A stretch of 64,000 bases of DNA, taken from contig RHLH01000001.1 of NCBI GenBank assembly GCA_003712165.1, positions 1,116,001 through 1,180,000 of the forward strand. The letters are read 5' to 3'. Under the pieces are notes generated by a model, which saw nothing but the letters and a program-made list of their open reading frames with translations, searched no databases and was not told the origin of the DNA. Position 1 is the first letter of the stretch; the number at the start of each line of letters is the position of its first letter. This DNA is from Phycisphaera sp. (GTDB lineage Bacteria > Planctomycetota > Phycisphaerae > Phycisphaerales > UBA1924). Below, piece by piece: positions 1 to 8,785 of this stretch. A program made the position numbers and the translations under genes.

Positions 1-195
1 CGAGGTGTCATCGGTAAGGCCCGTCAGAATCTCGGCGCGGCGTTCAAGCTCGCGTGTCAGGACAGGCAGTGGAGCATGGCTGTCTCGCTCGGCCAGCAGA
101 TCAACGAGCAGTTCCCGAATTCGCGGATGGCTCAGGAGGTCGAGGGGCTGATGCCCCAACTCCGCCAGCGAGCCCAGGAAGAGCCCGACCGCTGA
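1..195 (+). CDS. C-terminal end of a TPR-like protein (partial)
   Basis: The window opens inside a reading frame that stays open from base 1 to a TGA at 193-195, giving about 64 residues. The segment reads as amphipathic helices with a pattern like a tetratricopeptide repeat (NLGAAFKLA, then AVSLGQQINEQFPNS) and ends in a charged tail rich in Gln and Arg. The stop lies directly against the stop of the convergent lspA gene. The N-terminus and most of the protein lie outside the window, so the function cannot be judged. The TPR reading is an inference from helix periodicity, not from a recognised family. Confidence 0.55.
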   Translation, partial: RGVIGKARQNLGAAFKLACQDRQWSMAVSLGQQINEQFPNSRMAQEVEGLMPQLRQRAQEEPDR

Positions 196-819
196 TCAGG
201 AACTCGCGGCTTCTTTCGCGGTGTTCTCGTCTTTCGGGTCGGCACGCCAGAGATGCCACATCAATCCGATGATCCCGATAATGAGCAGCGCGTCCGCGAC
301 GTTCGAGACATAGGGCCAGACTTCCCAGCCGCCGATCCAGACATCGGGCAGCGGGTGGATGAAATCGCGCACGCATGCGTACACAAGTCTGTCGTACAGG
401 TTCCCGAGCCCGCCAGAGAGCAGCAGTCCGAGCGAGACGTGCGCGAGCCAGTCCTTGCGGGTGGTCCACGCCGCGAACATCCAAAGCCCGAGACATATGG
501 CAGCGACGGTAAACGTGACAAAGAGCCAGCGTTTGCCGGCGCCCATGCCGAACACCGCGCCTTGATTGAGCACGAGCGTGAAGTTCAGGACTTTGGGGAT
601 GACCTCGACATTGGAAGGCGGCACGAGTCTGCGAGGGTCATCGGAAGCGAGGACCTGCTCACGCACGACCGAGACCGGCGCGTCACCGACATGCTTGAAC
701 GCAAAGTCCTTGCTCCAGAGATCCCCAACCAGACCGAGCACGAGTACGATCAGCAGCGTGGCCCACGCCTTGGGGCTTTTGACGGCGGATTGTGCGTGGA
801 TCTGATCGCTCACATTCAT
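196..819 (-). CDS. lspA: Lipoprotein signal peptidase (signal peptidase II)
   Basis: This 207-residue membrane aspartyl protease would cleave signal peptides of prolipoproteins after diacylglyceryl transfer, in the inner membrane. The family signatures are visible: NQGAVFG near residues 85-91, the GNLYDRL block with catalytic Asp143, and NVADALL with catalytic Asp176. Four hydrophobic segments (about 20-33, 98-117, 128-140 and 172-189) match the usual topology. It is longer than the common 160-170 residues because of a hydrophilic periplasmic insert around residues 45-75. Its ATG overlaps the stop of the upstream DksA-like gene by 4 bases, so the two are probably translationally coupled. The C-terminal tail is hydrophilic. 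Confidence 0.95.
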   Translation of the reverse strand: MNVSDQIHAQSAVKSPKAWATLLIVLVLGLVGDLWSKDFAFKHVGDAPVSVVREQVLASDDPRRLVPPSNVEVIPKVLNFTLVLNQGAVFGMGAGKRWLFVTFTVAAICLGLWMFAAWTTRKDWLAHVSLGLLLSGGLGNLYDRLVYACVRDFIHPLPDVWIGGWEVWPYVSNVADALLIIGIIGLMWHLWRADPKDENTAKEAASS

Positions 820-1760
820 GAGCCGCGGCGTTCGAGTTCACGGGCGGCATCGATCGAGAGTCGCGTCCAGGGCAGTTCTTCCAGACGCTTGACAGCGATG
901 GGCTTGCCGGTCATCTCGCACAGGCCGTAGACCTTCTTCTCGATGCGCTCGATGGCATCGTCGATCTCGCGGATGAGCTTGCGATCAACCTCGGCAAGAC
1001 CGATCGAGAGCGACTGGTCGTACGCATCGGATCCCTGCTCCGCGACGTCGGTCGCGGGGTCGCCGCCCTTGTCACCCAGCGAGAGCACGCCCTTTTCCAT
1101 GGTCGCGACATCGCCGACGAGATCGGCTCGCTTGGCGAGAAGGATCGTGCGGAACTTGTCGAGCTCGCGCTTGTTGAAGGGGGTCTTGGGCTTCTTCTTG
1201 CTCTTGCCGCCCTCGGCATCTTCGAGTGAGAGATTGTTCGCGGGTGTTGCGCCGGGGCCGGACGAGATCAGGGGCTTGCGCTTCCTGTTCAGCAGGCCGG
1301 CACCGGGTGGTGGGCCGAGCACCTTGGTCGGCTTGCTGCTGCCCGAGCGGCGCTTGGGCTTGTCATCAACGATCGTGATGCCCTTGCGGCCGGAGTTCTT
1401 CTTCGCGTCCGCAGCCTTGGCGTCCGCGATCTTTTTCTCTGCGGCTTTCTTGGCGGCTGCCATCTCGGCGGCTTCCTGGTCGGCCTTCGAGACAGCTTTC
1501 TTTTTCGTTGTTTTCTTGGTGGGTTTCTTGGTGACCGTCTTCTTCTTCGAAGCGGGTGCCTTCTTTGTTGTCTTTTTGGCGGCGGCCTTCTTCACGGCAG
1601 GCTTCTTAGTTACTGCCTTCTTTGTGGTCTTCTTTGAAGCGGCCTTCTTGGGCACCTTCTTGGCGGGTGCCTTCTTCTTGGCGGCAGACTTCTTTGCAGT
1701 CTTCGTCGCCGGGGCCTTCTTGGTGGAGGACTTCTTTGATGTTGTCTTTTTCTTAGCCAC
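816..1760 (-). CDS. DksA/TraR-like protein with histone-H1-like lysine-rich N-terminus
   Basis: About 314 residues from a GTG start at 1760, chosen because AAAGGA lies 5-10 bases upstream; a longer frame runs to an ATG at 1808. The first 120 or so residues are Lys/Ala/Thr/Pro repeats (AKKAPAKK-type), as in bacterial H1-like proteins. The C-terminal 110 residues are a coiled coil followed by a DksA/TraR-type finger region (YGLCEMTGKPI, then RLEELPWTRLSIDAA). Only the first of the four usual zinc-binding cysteines remains, so the finger is probably metal-free. DksA proteins bind the RNA polymerase secondary channel; here the basic tail may add nucleic-acid binding (inference). It is the upstream gene of a pair with lspA. 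Confidence 0.85.
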   Translation of the reverse strand: MAKKKTTSKKSSTKKAPATKTAKKSAAKKKAPAKKVPKKAASKKTTKKAVTKKPAVKKAAAKKTTKKAPASKKKTVTKKPTKKTTKKKAVSKADQEAAEMAAAKKAAEKKIADAKAADAKKNSGRKGITIVDDKPKRRSGSSKPTKVLGPPPGAGLLNRKRKPLISSGPGATPANNLSLEDAEGGKSKKKPKTPFNKRELDKFRTILLAKRADLVGDVATMEKGVLSLGDKGGDPATDVAEQGSDAYDQSLSIGLAEVDRKLIREIDDAIERIEKKVYGLCEMTGKPIAVKRLEELPWTRLSIDAARELERRGS

Positions 1761-1895
1761 CGCGGTCCTTTGCAAGTGGGCCGCGCCGGGAATCCGAACA
1801 TTTACCAAAACGGCTGAATCCCGAAGCGGTGGGCCAAGGGTAGGCCTGCGGCGCTATCGAGTCAAAGCTGGTAATCCCGGGCGGTTTCTACCGCG

Positions 1896-2933
1896 TTAGG
1901 CGTCAGTGGAGGCCGATTCCGAGGGCTCGGGCGTCGTCTCGTGGAAGGATCCGAGGTTCCGGAATCGCTCGTAGCGCCCTTCAACAAGTTCCTCGGCGCT
2001 CTTTGCCTTGAGCTCGTCGAGTTGGCTGATGATCCAGTCCCGGAGCAGGTCCGAGGCCCCGTCAGGGTCCCGGTGGGCACCGCCGAGCGGCTCTTCGACG
2101 ACCGCGTCGATGATCCCGAGTTTGATGTTGTCACGAGCCGTCAGGTTGAGAGCATCCGCTGCGGATCGGTTCGTCTGCTCATTCGCTTGCTTCCAGAGGA
2201 TCGCGGCGCACCCTTCCGGGCTGATCACCGAGTACCAGGAGTTGCGGAGCATCGCCACACGGTCGGCGACCGCGATCCCAAGCGCACCGCCCGAGCCCCC
2301 CTCCCCGATCACGATGCTGAGGATCGGGACCTTGATGCGCGCCATCTCGCGCAGGTTGACCGCGATCGCCTCGGCCTGCCCACGGCGCTCTGCTTCAAGG
2401 CCCGGGTACGCGCCGGGCGTATCGACGAACGTCACGATCGGTGTGCCGAATTTCTCGGCGAGCTTCATCTTGAGCAGGGCCTTGCGGTACCCCTCGGGGT
2501 GTGCACATCCGAAGTGGCACGCTATGCGTTCCTGCGTCGTCCGGCCCTTGTGGTGACCGACCACAAGGCACTTGTGGTTCCCGATACGGCCGAAGCCCGT
2601 GATGATCGCGGGGTCATCGCCGTAGCGCCGGTCACCATGCAGCTCGCCGAAGTCGCGGACGAAGTGCTCTATGTAATCCCATGTCTGCGGGCGGTTCGGG
2701 TGCCTGCTGACACGGACGGTGTCCCACGGGTTCAGATCCGTGTAGAGCTCTTCGAGGAGCTTCGCGTGCTGGCGGTTGAGATCCTCCAGCTCCGCAGAGG
2801 AAGCGGCTGATTCTTCAACGCCCTCGACTCCGATCGGCGCACCAGGGGCACTCACGCCCTGCTCAGCTTCGCGGATCCGGTTCTCGAGTTCGACCAGTGG
2901 CTTCTCGAATTCCAAGGTGTAGAAGGTGCCCAT
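1896..2933 (-). CDS. accA: Acetyl-CoA carboxylase carboxyltransferase subunit alpha
   Basis: This 345-residue protein is the alpha half of the carboxyltransferase that moves CO2 from carboxybiotin to acetyl-CoA, the first step of fatty-acid synthesis. Seen in the sequence: an N-terminal helical region (FEKPLVELENRI), the block NPWDTVRVSRHPNRPQTWDYI, the core ELHGDRRYGDDPAIITGFGRI, the VDTPGAYPGLEAERRGQAEAI motif and the oxyanion region GEGGSGGALGIAVADRV. The length is slightly above the usual 317 because of an acidic Ala/Ser insert near residues 25-50. It is transcribed divergently from proC, with about 120 bases between the starts. No accD is in the window. Confidence 0.96.
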   Translation of the reverse strand: MGTFYTLEFEKPLVELENRIREAEQGVSAPGAPIGVEGVEESAASSAELEDLNRQHAKLLEELYTDLNPWDTVRVSRHPNRPQTWDYIEHFVRDFGELHGDRRYGDDPAIITGFGRIGNHKCLVVGHHKGRTTQERIACHFGCAHPEGYRKALLKMKLAEKFGTPIVTFVDTPGAYPGLEAERRGQAEAIAVNLREMARIKVPILSIVIGEGGSGGALGIAVADRVAMLRNSWYSVISPEGCAAILWKQANEQTNRSAADALNLTARDNIKLGIIDAVVEEPLGGAHRDPDGASDLLRDWIISQLDELKAKSAEELVEGRYERFRNLGSFHETTPEPSESASTDA

Positions 2934-3054
2934 GTTCGCTCCGTCGTATGGCTTTCCTGCACAGAGTTTATGCCCTGAATCCGTCGCTGTGTCCTGCTAG
3001 GCTCTTTTGGGAACTCGCAGCAACGATGTCGGCCAGACAGGAAGGATCGGCGAA

Positions 3055-3879
3055 ATGGGCAAGGCTCAGCCAGCACTGGCGGTGATTGGTGGCGGCGCGA
3101 TGGCGCAGGCCATCTTGGGCGGGGCAGCCGAGTCGGGCGTGCTCGAAGGGCCGCTGTGCGTTGCAGACCCCAACGAGTCGTGTCGGGAGCGGTTCAACAA
3201 CGCTGTCAGCACCGCGCGAGAGGCCGTCCAGTGGCTCACCGAGCACGAGGGCGACGATGGCTTAGGCCAGATCATGCTCGCCGTCAAGCCCCAGATGCTC
3301 CCGGATGTGGGCGATGAGATCGCGGGTCTCGTGGGTGATCGCGTGGTCATCTCGATCCTCGCCGGTGCAGGTGGTGAGATGATCCGCGGCGCGCTGGGCG
3401 GCGGGTGCCGAGTTGTGCGCGTCATGCCCAACACGCCCGCGCAGATCATGCGAGGCATGTCAGCGATCGCCTCCTCGGTTGGTGCGAGTAAAGCCGACAC
3501 CGAGTTCGCCGAGGCACTCTTTGAGAGCGTGGGCAGCGTTATCCGGATCGACGAGTCGATGATGGACGCGTTCACCGCTGTCGCGGGCTCGGGTCCCGCG
3601 TACGTGTTCTACCTCGCCGAGGCGATGGCTCGCGGCGCACGAGAAGTCGGCTTCGACAACCAAACCGCTGCGAGGATTGTGACCGAAACCGTGTCGGGCG
3701 CCGCCGAGCTGCTCAGGCAGGATCCCGCGTCCGCAGCGGAGCTTCGTCAACGCGTGACAAGCAAGAGGGGAACGACTCAGGCCGCGACGGACTCGTTTGA
3801 CGAATCGGGTGTGATGGAAGCGATTGCCAGAGGCGTGGTCGCCGCGCGCGATCGAGGAATCGCGCTTGGGCGGAGTTAG
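3055..3879 (+). CDS. proC: Pyrroline-5-carboxylate reductase
   Basis: 274 residues. It would catalyse the last step of proline synthesis, NAD(P)H-dependent reduction of 1-pyrroline-5-carboxylate. The N-terminal Rossmann motif is VIGGGAMAQAILGG. The conserved MPNTPAQIMRGMSAI and the C-terminal dimerisation and substrate block VAGSGPAYVFYLAEAMARGAREVGF are present, followed by KRGTTQAAT where the family usually has SPGGTT. The ATG at 3055 is preferred over an upstream TTG at 3007 because GGAAGGA lies just before it and the Rossmann strand then starts at the expected distance. Its stop overlaps the stop end of the convergent ABC permease gene by 4 bases. Confidence 0.94.
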   Translation: MGKAQPALAVIGGGAMAQAILGGAAESGVLEGPLCVADPNESCRERFNNAVSTAREAVQWLTEHEGDDGLGQIMLAVKPQMLPDVGDEIAGLVGDRVVISILAGAGGEMIRGALGGGCRVVRVMPNTPAQIMRGMSAIASSVGASKADTEFAEALFESVGSVIRIDESMMDAFTAVAGSGPAYVFYLAEAMARGAREVGFDNQTAARIVTETVSGAAELLRQDPASAAELRQRVTSKRGTTQAATDSFDESGVMEAIARGVVAARDRGIALGRS

Positions 3880-5045
3880 AAGTCGCGTCGTGCAAAGAGC
3901 CAGCCGGCAATCAGCAGGATCACGGCCTCGAACAACAACGACGTTCCCAGGATCCAAAGGAGCGATCGCTCGTTGTATGCCTCGGTTGTGATGCGCTGCA
4001 TATCAGCACTGGAAACATCGACTTCGCCTGTTTCGTCGTCGACTTCCGACCTGTCATCGTCGTCCGCGCCGATCCTGAGCGCGGCCTCCATGTCCTCCTC
4101 GGAGAACACAAACCGGCCGAGCAGCGCGATCGTCTCCTGTGTCTTGGGAAGTACTGTCTTGAAGATGTACAAACCCTGACGCCATGGAGCGAGCTTCTTC
4201 GCAAACTCCTCGTTGTCTGCCTTCTGATCACGAAGAATCGGCAGGAAAATATTCGCTGTATCGAGTTCTTCCTGTGTGGGTTCGTATCCGTCTGGCAATT
4301 CATTCCCGTCGGCGCGCTGCCTCGAGATATAGAGAGCCGCGGCGTTTTGCTCGGCCTCTACCAGGCGCTCTTCTATCAAGACTACTCGGAGTTTCATCGC
4401 CTCATGCTGCTGCACAAGGATGCTGTCAGCCGTGTTGACCATAAAGAGCAGGAACCAGAACAAGATCGTGAGCAGCAAAGAGGCGATGGTCGATCGTGTG
4501 AGAATCCCGATCAGTGTCATGACCGCGAACAGGTAGCTGTAGAACACGAGCACGATCGGGACAGAGATCAGGATCTCTGGCATCCACGCGCCGCTGCGGA
4601 TGCCAATGACGATGATCGAGGCCACACAGAAGACGCCGACTTGAAGGGCGACGAACAGGAGTCCGGTCAGGAACTTGGTGAAGAACAACCTGGAGCGTGA
4701 GATGGGCTTGCTGAGCATCGTCTCGATCTGGCCGCCGGTCAGGAGCGTCGGAAAAATCCCAGCGGTTGATACGAGCGCAAGGACCGTCGCGATCCATGTC
4801 AGCCAGATGCCGATGCCGAGGTTCAGGAATACGCCCTTGTAGAAGACTTCCTTGCTGATCACCTCTGAGTTCAGGCCCGGGATCGGGATATCCATCCCGA
4901 AAATGGACATGCCCTCTTCATTGATGCCGAACGCAGCGAACGATGCGACGCAGACGAGCGAGAGGGCCATCGTGATCCAGAAGAGCTTCTTCGAGTTGAG
5001 GTCCCGGTAGGCGTCGAGGAACAGCGCCGATGTCTGGATGATCAT
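3876..5045 (-). CDS. ABC-2 type transporter permease
   Basis: 389 residues. The N-terminus has a membrane helix around residues 20-40 (LFWITMALSLVCVASFAAFGI), followed by an outside loop, four further hydrophobic segments between about 95 and 205 and a final one near 365-385, ending in ARRDF. A long hydrophilic region (about 215-345) interrupts the membrane part and is predicted to lie on one face of the membrane. This layout fits ABC-2 permeases of the CcmB/NosY/GldF type, whose substrates are usually unknown. Its ATG overlaps the stop of the ATPase gene upstream by 4 bases, so they form one exporter. The substrate cannot be deduced. Confidence 0.85.
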   Translation of the reverse strand: MIIQTSALFLDAYRDLNSKKLFWITMALSLVCVASFAAFGINEEGMSIFGMDIPIPGLNSEVISKEVFYKGVFLNLGIGIWLTWIATVLALVSTAGIFPTLLTGGQIETMLSKPISRSRLFFTKFLTGLLFVALQVGVFCVASIIVIGIRSGAWMPEILISVPIVLVFYSYLFAVMTLIGILTRSTIASLLLTILFWFLLFMVNTADSILVQQHEAMKLRVVLIEERLVEAEQNAAALYISRQRADGNELPDGYEPTQEELDTANIFLPILRDQKADNEEFAKKLAPWRQGLYIFKTVLPKTQETIALLGRFVFSEEDMEAALRIGADDDDRSEVDDETGEVDVSSADMQRITTEAYNERSLLWILGTSLLFEAVILLIAGWLFARRDF

Positions 5046-6007
5046 GACGATTTCCTCGCTGCGCCGGGGGCGAGTGTCTCGCCTGTGGTGGGATCAACGA
5101 CCGCCTGCATGAACAGGTCTTCAAGAGACGGGCGGGTCCGCCGGATCGAAAGGATCACGCCGTCCTTCGCTCTGATCTGATCGATGACGGGCTGCACATC
5201 TCTGGGCTCGACCGAGAGCAGCTTGAGCGTGTGTTCAGTGATCTCGGCACTCTTCCCCGCGAAGGCTTGCAGGATCGGGCTTGACTCTGGTGAGAGTTCG
5301 ATCTCGTAGCGTTCCTGGCCCGCGGTGAGTTCGTCGATGGTGCCCTGGCTTGCGACCTGCCCCTGAACAAGGATCGCGACGCGGCTGCACACCTGTTCGA
5401 GTTCGGACAGGATGTGGCTGTTGACGAAAACGGTTTTGCCCTCGTCGCGGAGCCGGTCGAGGATGTCGCGGATGTCGCGTCGTCCCACGGGGTCCACGCC
5501 ATCGGTCGGCTCGTCGAGGAGCACAAGATCGGGATCGTTGATGAGCGCCTGCGCGATGCCGATGCGCTGGCGCATGCCCTTCGAGTACGACCTGAGCTTT
5601 TTCTTGCCCCAGTCCTTCATTCCCACGAGTTCGAGCAATTCACCCGCTCTTCGTTTGCGGTCGGTGCGCTTGATGTTGTTCATCGCACCGAAGAACTCGA
5701 TGAGTTGTCGGCCTGTGAGGTAAGGCGGGAAGCTGTGGTGCTCGGGCAGGTAGCCGACCTTCATGAGCGTGTGCTTGTCGCCCACGGGCTGGCCGAGCAC
5801 GGTCCCTTGGCATTTGGAGGGACGGATGACGGTCATGAGGATCTTGACGAGTGTCGATTTGCCCGCGCCGTTGGGGCCGAGCAGGCCGAAGACCTCGCCC
5901 CGGTGGACCTTCATATCAATCCCGCGGAGCGCGTGGATGGACTCCCTCAAGGGTGTCTTGTACGTCTTAGCGACGTTTTCGAGATCGATCGCGAGGTGTG
6001 CTGCCAT
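5042..6007 (-). CDS. ABC transporter ATP-binding protein
   Basis: 321 residues, cytoplasmic ATPase partner of the overlapping permease. The motifs are Walker A GPNGAGKST, Q-loop region EHHSFPPYLTGRQLIEFFG, signature YSKGMRQRIGIAQAL, Walker B LVLLDEPTDGVDP and H-loop FVNSHIL. The N-terminal 220 residues form the ATPase domain. The C-terminal 90 or so resemble the DUF4162-like tail common in ABC-2 exporters, ending with SLEDLFMQAV. The two-gene unit is typical of drug or lipid exporters, or of gliding/nitrous-oxide-type accessory ABC systems, and nothing in the sequence separates these. Confidence 0.92.
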   Translation of the reverse strand: MAAHLAIDLENVAKTYKTPLRESIHALRGIDMKVHRGEVFGLLGPNGAGKSTLVKILMTVIRPSKCQGTVLGQPVGDKHTLMKVGYLPEHHSFPPYLTGRQLIEFFGAMNNIKRTDRKRRAGELLELVGMKDWGKKKLRSYSKGMRQRIGIAQALINDPDLVLLDEPTDGVDPVGRRDIRDILDRLRDEGKTVFVNSHILSELEQVCSRVAILVQGQVASQGTIDELTAGQERYEIELSPESSPILQAFAGKSAEITEHTLKLLSVEPRDVQPVIDQIRAKDGVILSIRRTRPSLEDLFMQAVVDPTTGETLAPGAARKSS

Positions 6008-6033
6008 GACTCGTGGATCTTATGGGGAATGGG

Positions 6034-6681
6034 TCAGCCGTGCTTTCGCGCGACGATGTGGAAGACGTGCCATCGTTTCTCGGTGCCCTGGTAGTCCTGT
6101 TTGTCTCGTTCCTCTTCGTCGAACATCTCGAGCTCGAACCCATCGAACATCACCTCGGCTTCGTCGCGGGTCTGGTGTGACCTGTCGGGGATGCTCGCCC
6201 ACGAATCCCGGTCGCCGAAGAGTTGGCCCGAGAACCGTCCCCCAGGCTCGATCGTGTCTGTGATTGTGTTCCAGAACCGATCGAAGTGAGCCGGGTTGCA
6301 GAAGGGGATCGAGAAGCTTGCGTTGAGGAGCCTGACCCTGGGCAGGCCGCCAAGTTCCTCGAATACCGAGACCCGAGTCGTGAGGTTCGGGTGTCCCGCG
6401 AGCCCGGGCCGTGCAAGGAGTCTGTCGATGCCGACTTGGGAGCCATCGATCGCGAGGACGTTCCATCCTCGTTCGAGCAGTTCCTGCGTGTCTCTGCCCT
6501 CGCCGCAGCCGAGGTCGATCGCATCCGCGGGTGGTTCATCACCGAAGCGAACGAGGGCCTCGGTGAGCGTCTCCCGCGGGGGCTTTCCCGCGACGGCTTC
6601 GAAATAGCCGGGCCAGTCGCGCGTAGCGCCGTAGATGAACGTGGGGGGGCTAGCTTCGGGCGTGGGGTTGGGTTCCGACAT
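6034..6681 (-). CDS. SAM-dependent methyltransferase, class I
   Basis: 215 residues. The nucleotide-binding motif I is AIDLGCGEGRDTQELLERGWNV, with motif II VLAIDGSQ; the later block IEPGGRFSGQLFGDRDSWA corresponds to the post-II strand of class I methyltransferases. The layout (GEGRDT) resembles TehB/UbiE-like proteins of small-molecule type. The start at 6681 was chosen because the reading frame upstream of it (to 6936) lies wholly inside the opposite ubiD gene. Only 13 bases separate this start from that of ubiD. The substrate is unknown. Confidence 0.82.
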   Translation of the reverse strand: MSEPNPTPEASPPTFIYGATRDWPGYFEAVAGKPPRETLTEALVRFGDEPPADAIDLGCGEGRDTQELLERGWNVLAIDGSQVGIDRLLARPGLAGHPNLTTRVSVFEELGGLPRVRLLNASFSIPFCNPAHFDRFWNTITDTIEPGGRFSGQLFGDRDSWASIPDRSHQTRDEAEVMFDGFELEMFDEEERDKQDYQGTEKRWHVFHIVARKHG

Positions 6682-6694
6682 AAGGTGTGATCCT

Positions 6695-8785
6695 ATGTTC
6701 AGCGATCTGCGGGCGTTCATCGAGGCACTGGAAACCACGGGACAGCTCGTGCGCGTGCGGGAGAGGGTCTCGCCCGTGCTCGAGATCTCGGCGATCGCCG
6801 ATCGGATCAGCAAGACCGAAGCGCCCGCAGAGCCGAGCACCTCGGCGAAGATGGCGGACCCCAACAACTGGGATCGGGGCGGCCCTGCGATTCTGTTCGA
6901 GAATGTCGAGGGCTCAGGAGTGCCGGTGCTCATCAACGCGTACGGCAGCTACGCGCGCAGTGAGATGGCGTTCGGCTGCCACGCACAGGGGCACACGCCT
7001 GGCGGGTTCGATGCGATTGGTGCGAAGATCGGCGATCTGCTCAAGCCCGAGCCTCCGAAGTCGCTGCGCGATGCGGTCGGCATGGCGCGCAAGTTTGCGC
7101 CGCTGCTCAAGGTCGGACCCAATCGATCGAAGAAACGCGGCGCGTGTCAGCAGCGCGTGCTGCGCGGCGAAGAGATCGATCTCACCAAGCTGCCGTTTCT
7201 CAGGTGCTGGGAGAAAGACGGTGACTTTGCGTCGATGGGATACCCAGAAAATGTCAACGAAGGAATCTCGGGGCTCGGCCACCCGCAGATCGACGACGAG
7301 ACGTGGGATCGCGAGTACAGAGGCCGATACATCACGCTCGCGGGGATCCATACGATCCACGCGGACGACCGAAACGAGGCGAAGCCTGCGAGCCACAACA
7401 TCGGGATGTACCGGGTCCAGCTCATGGGCAAGGACCGGGTCGCGATGCACTGGCACGTGCACCACGACGGGGCAGCTCACTGGCGGTCGTGGAAGAAGCT
7501 TGGCGAGCCCATGCCCGTTGCGATCGTTTTGGGCGGTCCGAGCGTGCTGCCTTACGCCGCGACCGCGCCGCTCCCGCCCGGGATCAGCGAGCTCCTGCTC
7601 GCTGGGTTCCTGAACAAGAAGGGCATCCGCATGTGCCGGGGCGCGAGCGTGCCGCTCTGGGTGCCGAGTGATGCGGAGATCGTGATCGAGGGCTATGTAC
7701 GCACCGATGCGGGCGAGATCGGGTTCGATCCGCGCACGCAGGAGCTTGGACCCGGCGCGGTGTTCGAAGGTCCCTTCGGCGACCACACCGGGTTTTACTC
7801 GCTGCCGGATCGCTACCCGATCGTTGAGGTGAGTGCTGTCACGATGCGCGAGAAGCCGGTCTTCCCCGCGACGGTGGTCGGGCCCCCGCCTCAGGAGGAC
7901 TACTTCCTCGGCAAGGCGACCGAGCGGATCTTCCTGCCGATGCTCAAGACGCTGATTCATGACATCGAGGATTACGATCTCCCGATGTTCGGCGCGTTCC
8001 ACAACTGCGCGAGCCTGCAGATCAAGAAGGCGTACCCGCTGCAGGGTCGGCGTGTGATGCACGCGGTCTGGGGCGCGGGGCAGATGGCTTGGACCAAGAC
8101 GATCTTTGTCGTGGACGGATCGGTCGATGTGCACGACTGGCGCGCGGTGGTTCGGGCTGCGGCGGAGCACTGCGCGCCGTCTCAGGACATTGAGCAGGTG
8201 CGCGGCCCGCTGGACATCCTCGACCACGCGGCGCCCTGGCTCGGCGCGGGCGGGAAGATGGGGTTCGATTGCACACCCAAGTGGGAAGGCGAGGAGTCCT
8301 CGAAAGATACGAGACCCACGAGCCTGCGCACGTTTGCAGATCCAGAGCAGAACACAGAACGCGCAAAGCGTATCGATGGGGTTGTTGATGCGGCGATGCC
8401 TGAGGAGTTGGGCGGCTGGCTCTTCGTGACAACCACGAAGCGAGGGCAATCATCTGTGCGCGAGATCGTGGATCAATTCCACGTGGAACAGGGCGGTTCA
8501 GCACCGGCGTTTGTTGTTGTGCTGGGCGAAGATGTGGACATCACCGATGCCGGTCTTGCGATGTTCCACTGGGTTGCCAACGCGGACATGTTGAGGGATG
8601 CGCACGTTGTCGACCGGACGATGTGGTTCGACGCGACACCGAAGGAACCGGGCGGGTACCCGGGTGTGCCGGCGAGACAGTGGCCCGAGTACCTCGGTAT
8701 CGATGAGGCGACACAGGGGCTCGTGCGTGAGAAGTGGTTGAGCTGCGGGTTTGACTCGCAGTCAGCCGCCGAGCTGTGGGGCTGA
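6695..8785 (+). CDS. UbiD-family prenylated-FMN decarboxylase
   Basis: 696 residues. UbiD enzymes use prenylated FMN to decarboxylate aromatic or unsaturated acids, for example in ubiquinone or futalosine-menaquinone synthesis. Family features: N-terminal FSDLRAFIEALETTGQLVRV; the prFMN and metal region SHNIGMYRVQLMGKDRVAMHWHVH; FEGPFGDHTGFY; and PQEDYFLGKATERIFLPMLK, which carries the acidic catalytic cluster. The protein is about 200 residues longer than E. coli UbiD. The extra length lies mostly in an insert before the NIGMYR block and in the C-terminal region. Its stop overlaps the end of the convergent dacB gene by 24 bases. A role in quinone synthesis is likely but not shown; no UbiX partner is nearby. 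Confidence 0.9.
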   Translation: MFSDLRAFIEALETTGQLVRVRERVSPVLEISAIADRISKTEAPAEPSTSAKMADPNNWDRGGPAILFENVEGSGVPVLINAYGSYARSEMAFGCHAQGHTPGGFDAIGAKIGDLLKPEPPKSLRDAVGMARKFAPLLKVGPNRSKKRGACQQRVLRGEEIDLTKLPFLRCWEKDGDFASMGYPENVNEGISGLGHPQIDDETWDREYRGRYITLAGIHTIHADDRNEAKPASHNIGMYRVQLMGKDRVAMHWHVHHDGAAHWRSWKKLGEPMPVAIVLGGPSVLPYAATAPLPPGISELLLAGFLNKKGIRMCRGASVPLWVPSDAEIVIEGYVRTDAGEIGFDPRTQELGPGAVFEGPFGDHTGFYSLPDRYPIVEVSAVTMREKPVFPATVVGPPPQEDYFLGKATERIFLPMLKTLIHDIEDYDLPMFGAFHNCASLQIKKAYPLQGRRVMHAVWGAGQMAWTKTIFVVDGSVDVHDWRAVVRAAAEHCAPSQDIEQVRGPLDILDHAAPWLGAGGKMGFDCTPKWEGEESSKDTRPTSLRTFADPEQNTERAKRIDGVVDAAMPEELGGWLFVTTTKRGQSSVREIVDQFHVEQGGSAPAFVVVLGEDVDITDAGLAMFHWVANADMLRDAHVVDRTMWFDATPKEPGGYPGVPARQWPEYLGIDEATQGLVREKWLSCGFDSQSAAELWG

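Noticed and set aside
1500-1760. A tandem DNA repeat region
   Set aside because: The repeating pattern is the lysine/alanine-rich tail of the DksA-like protein, so it is explained by coding.
6914-8449. A 511-codon minus-strand frame opposite ubiD
   Set aside because: The composition is Arg/His/Ala-rich and typical of a shadow frame; ubiD motifs on the plus strand are clear throughout.
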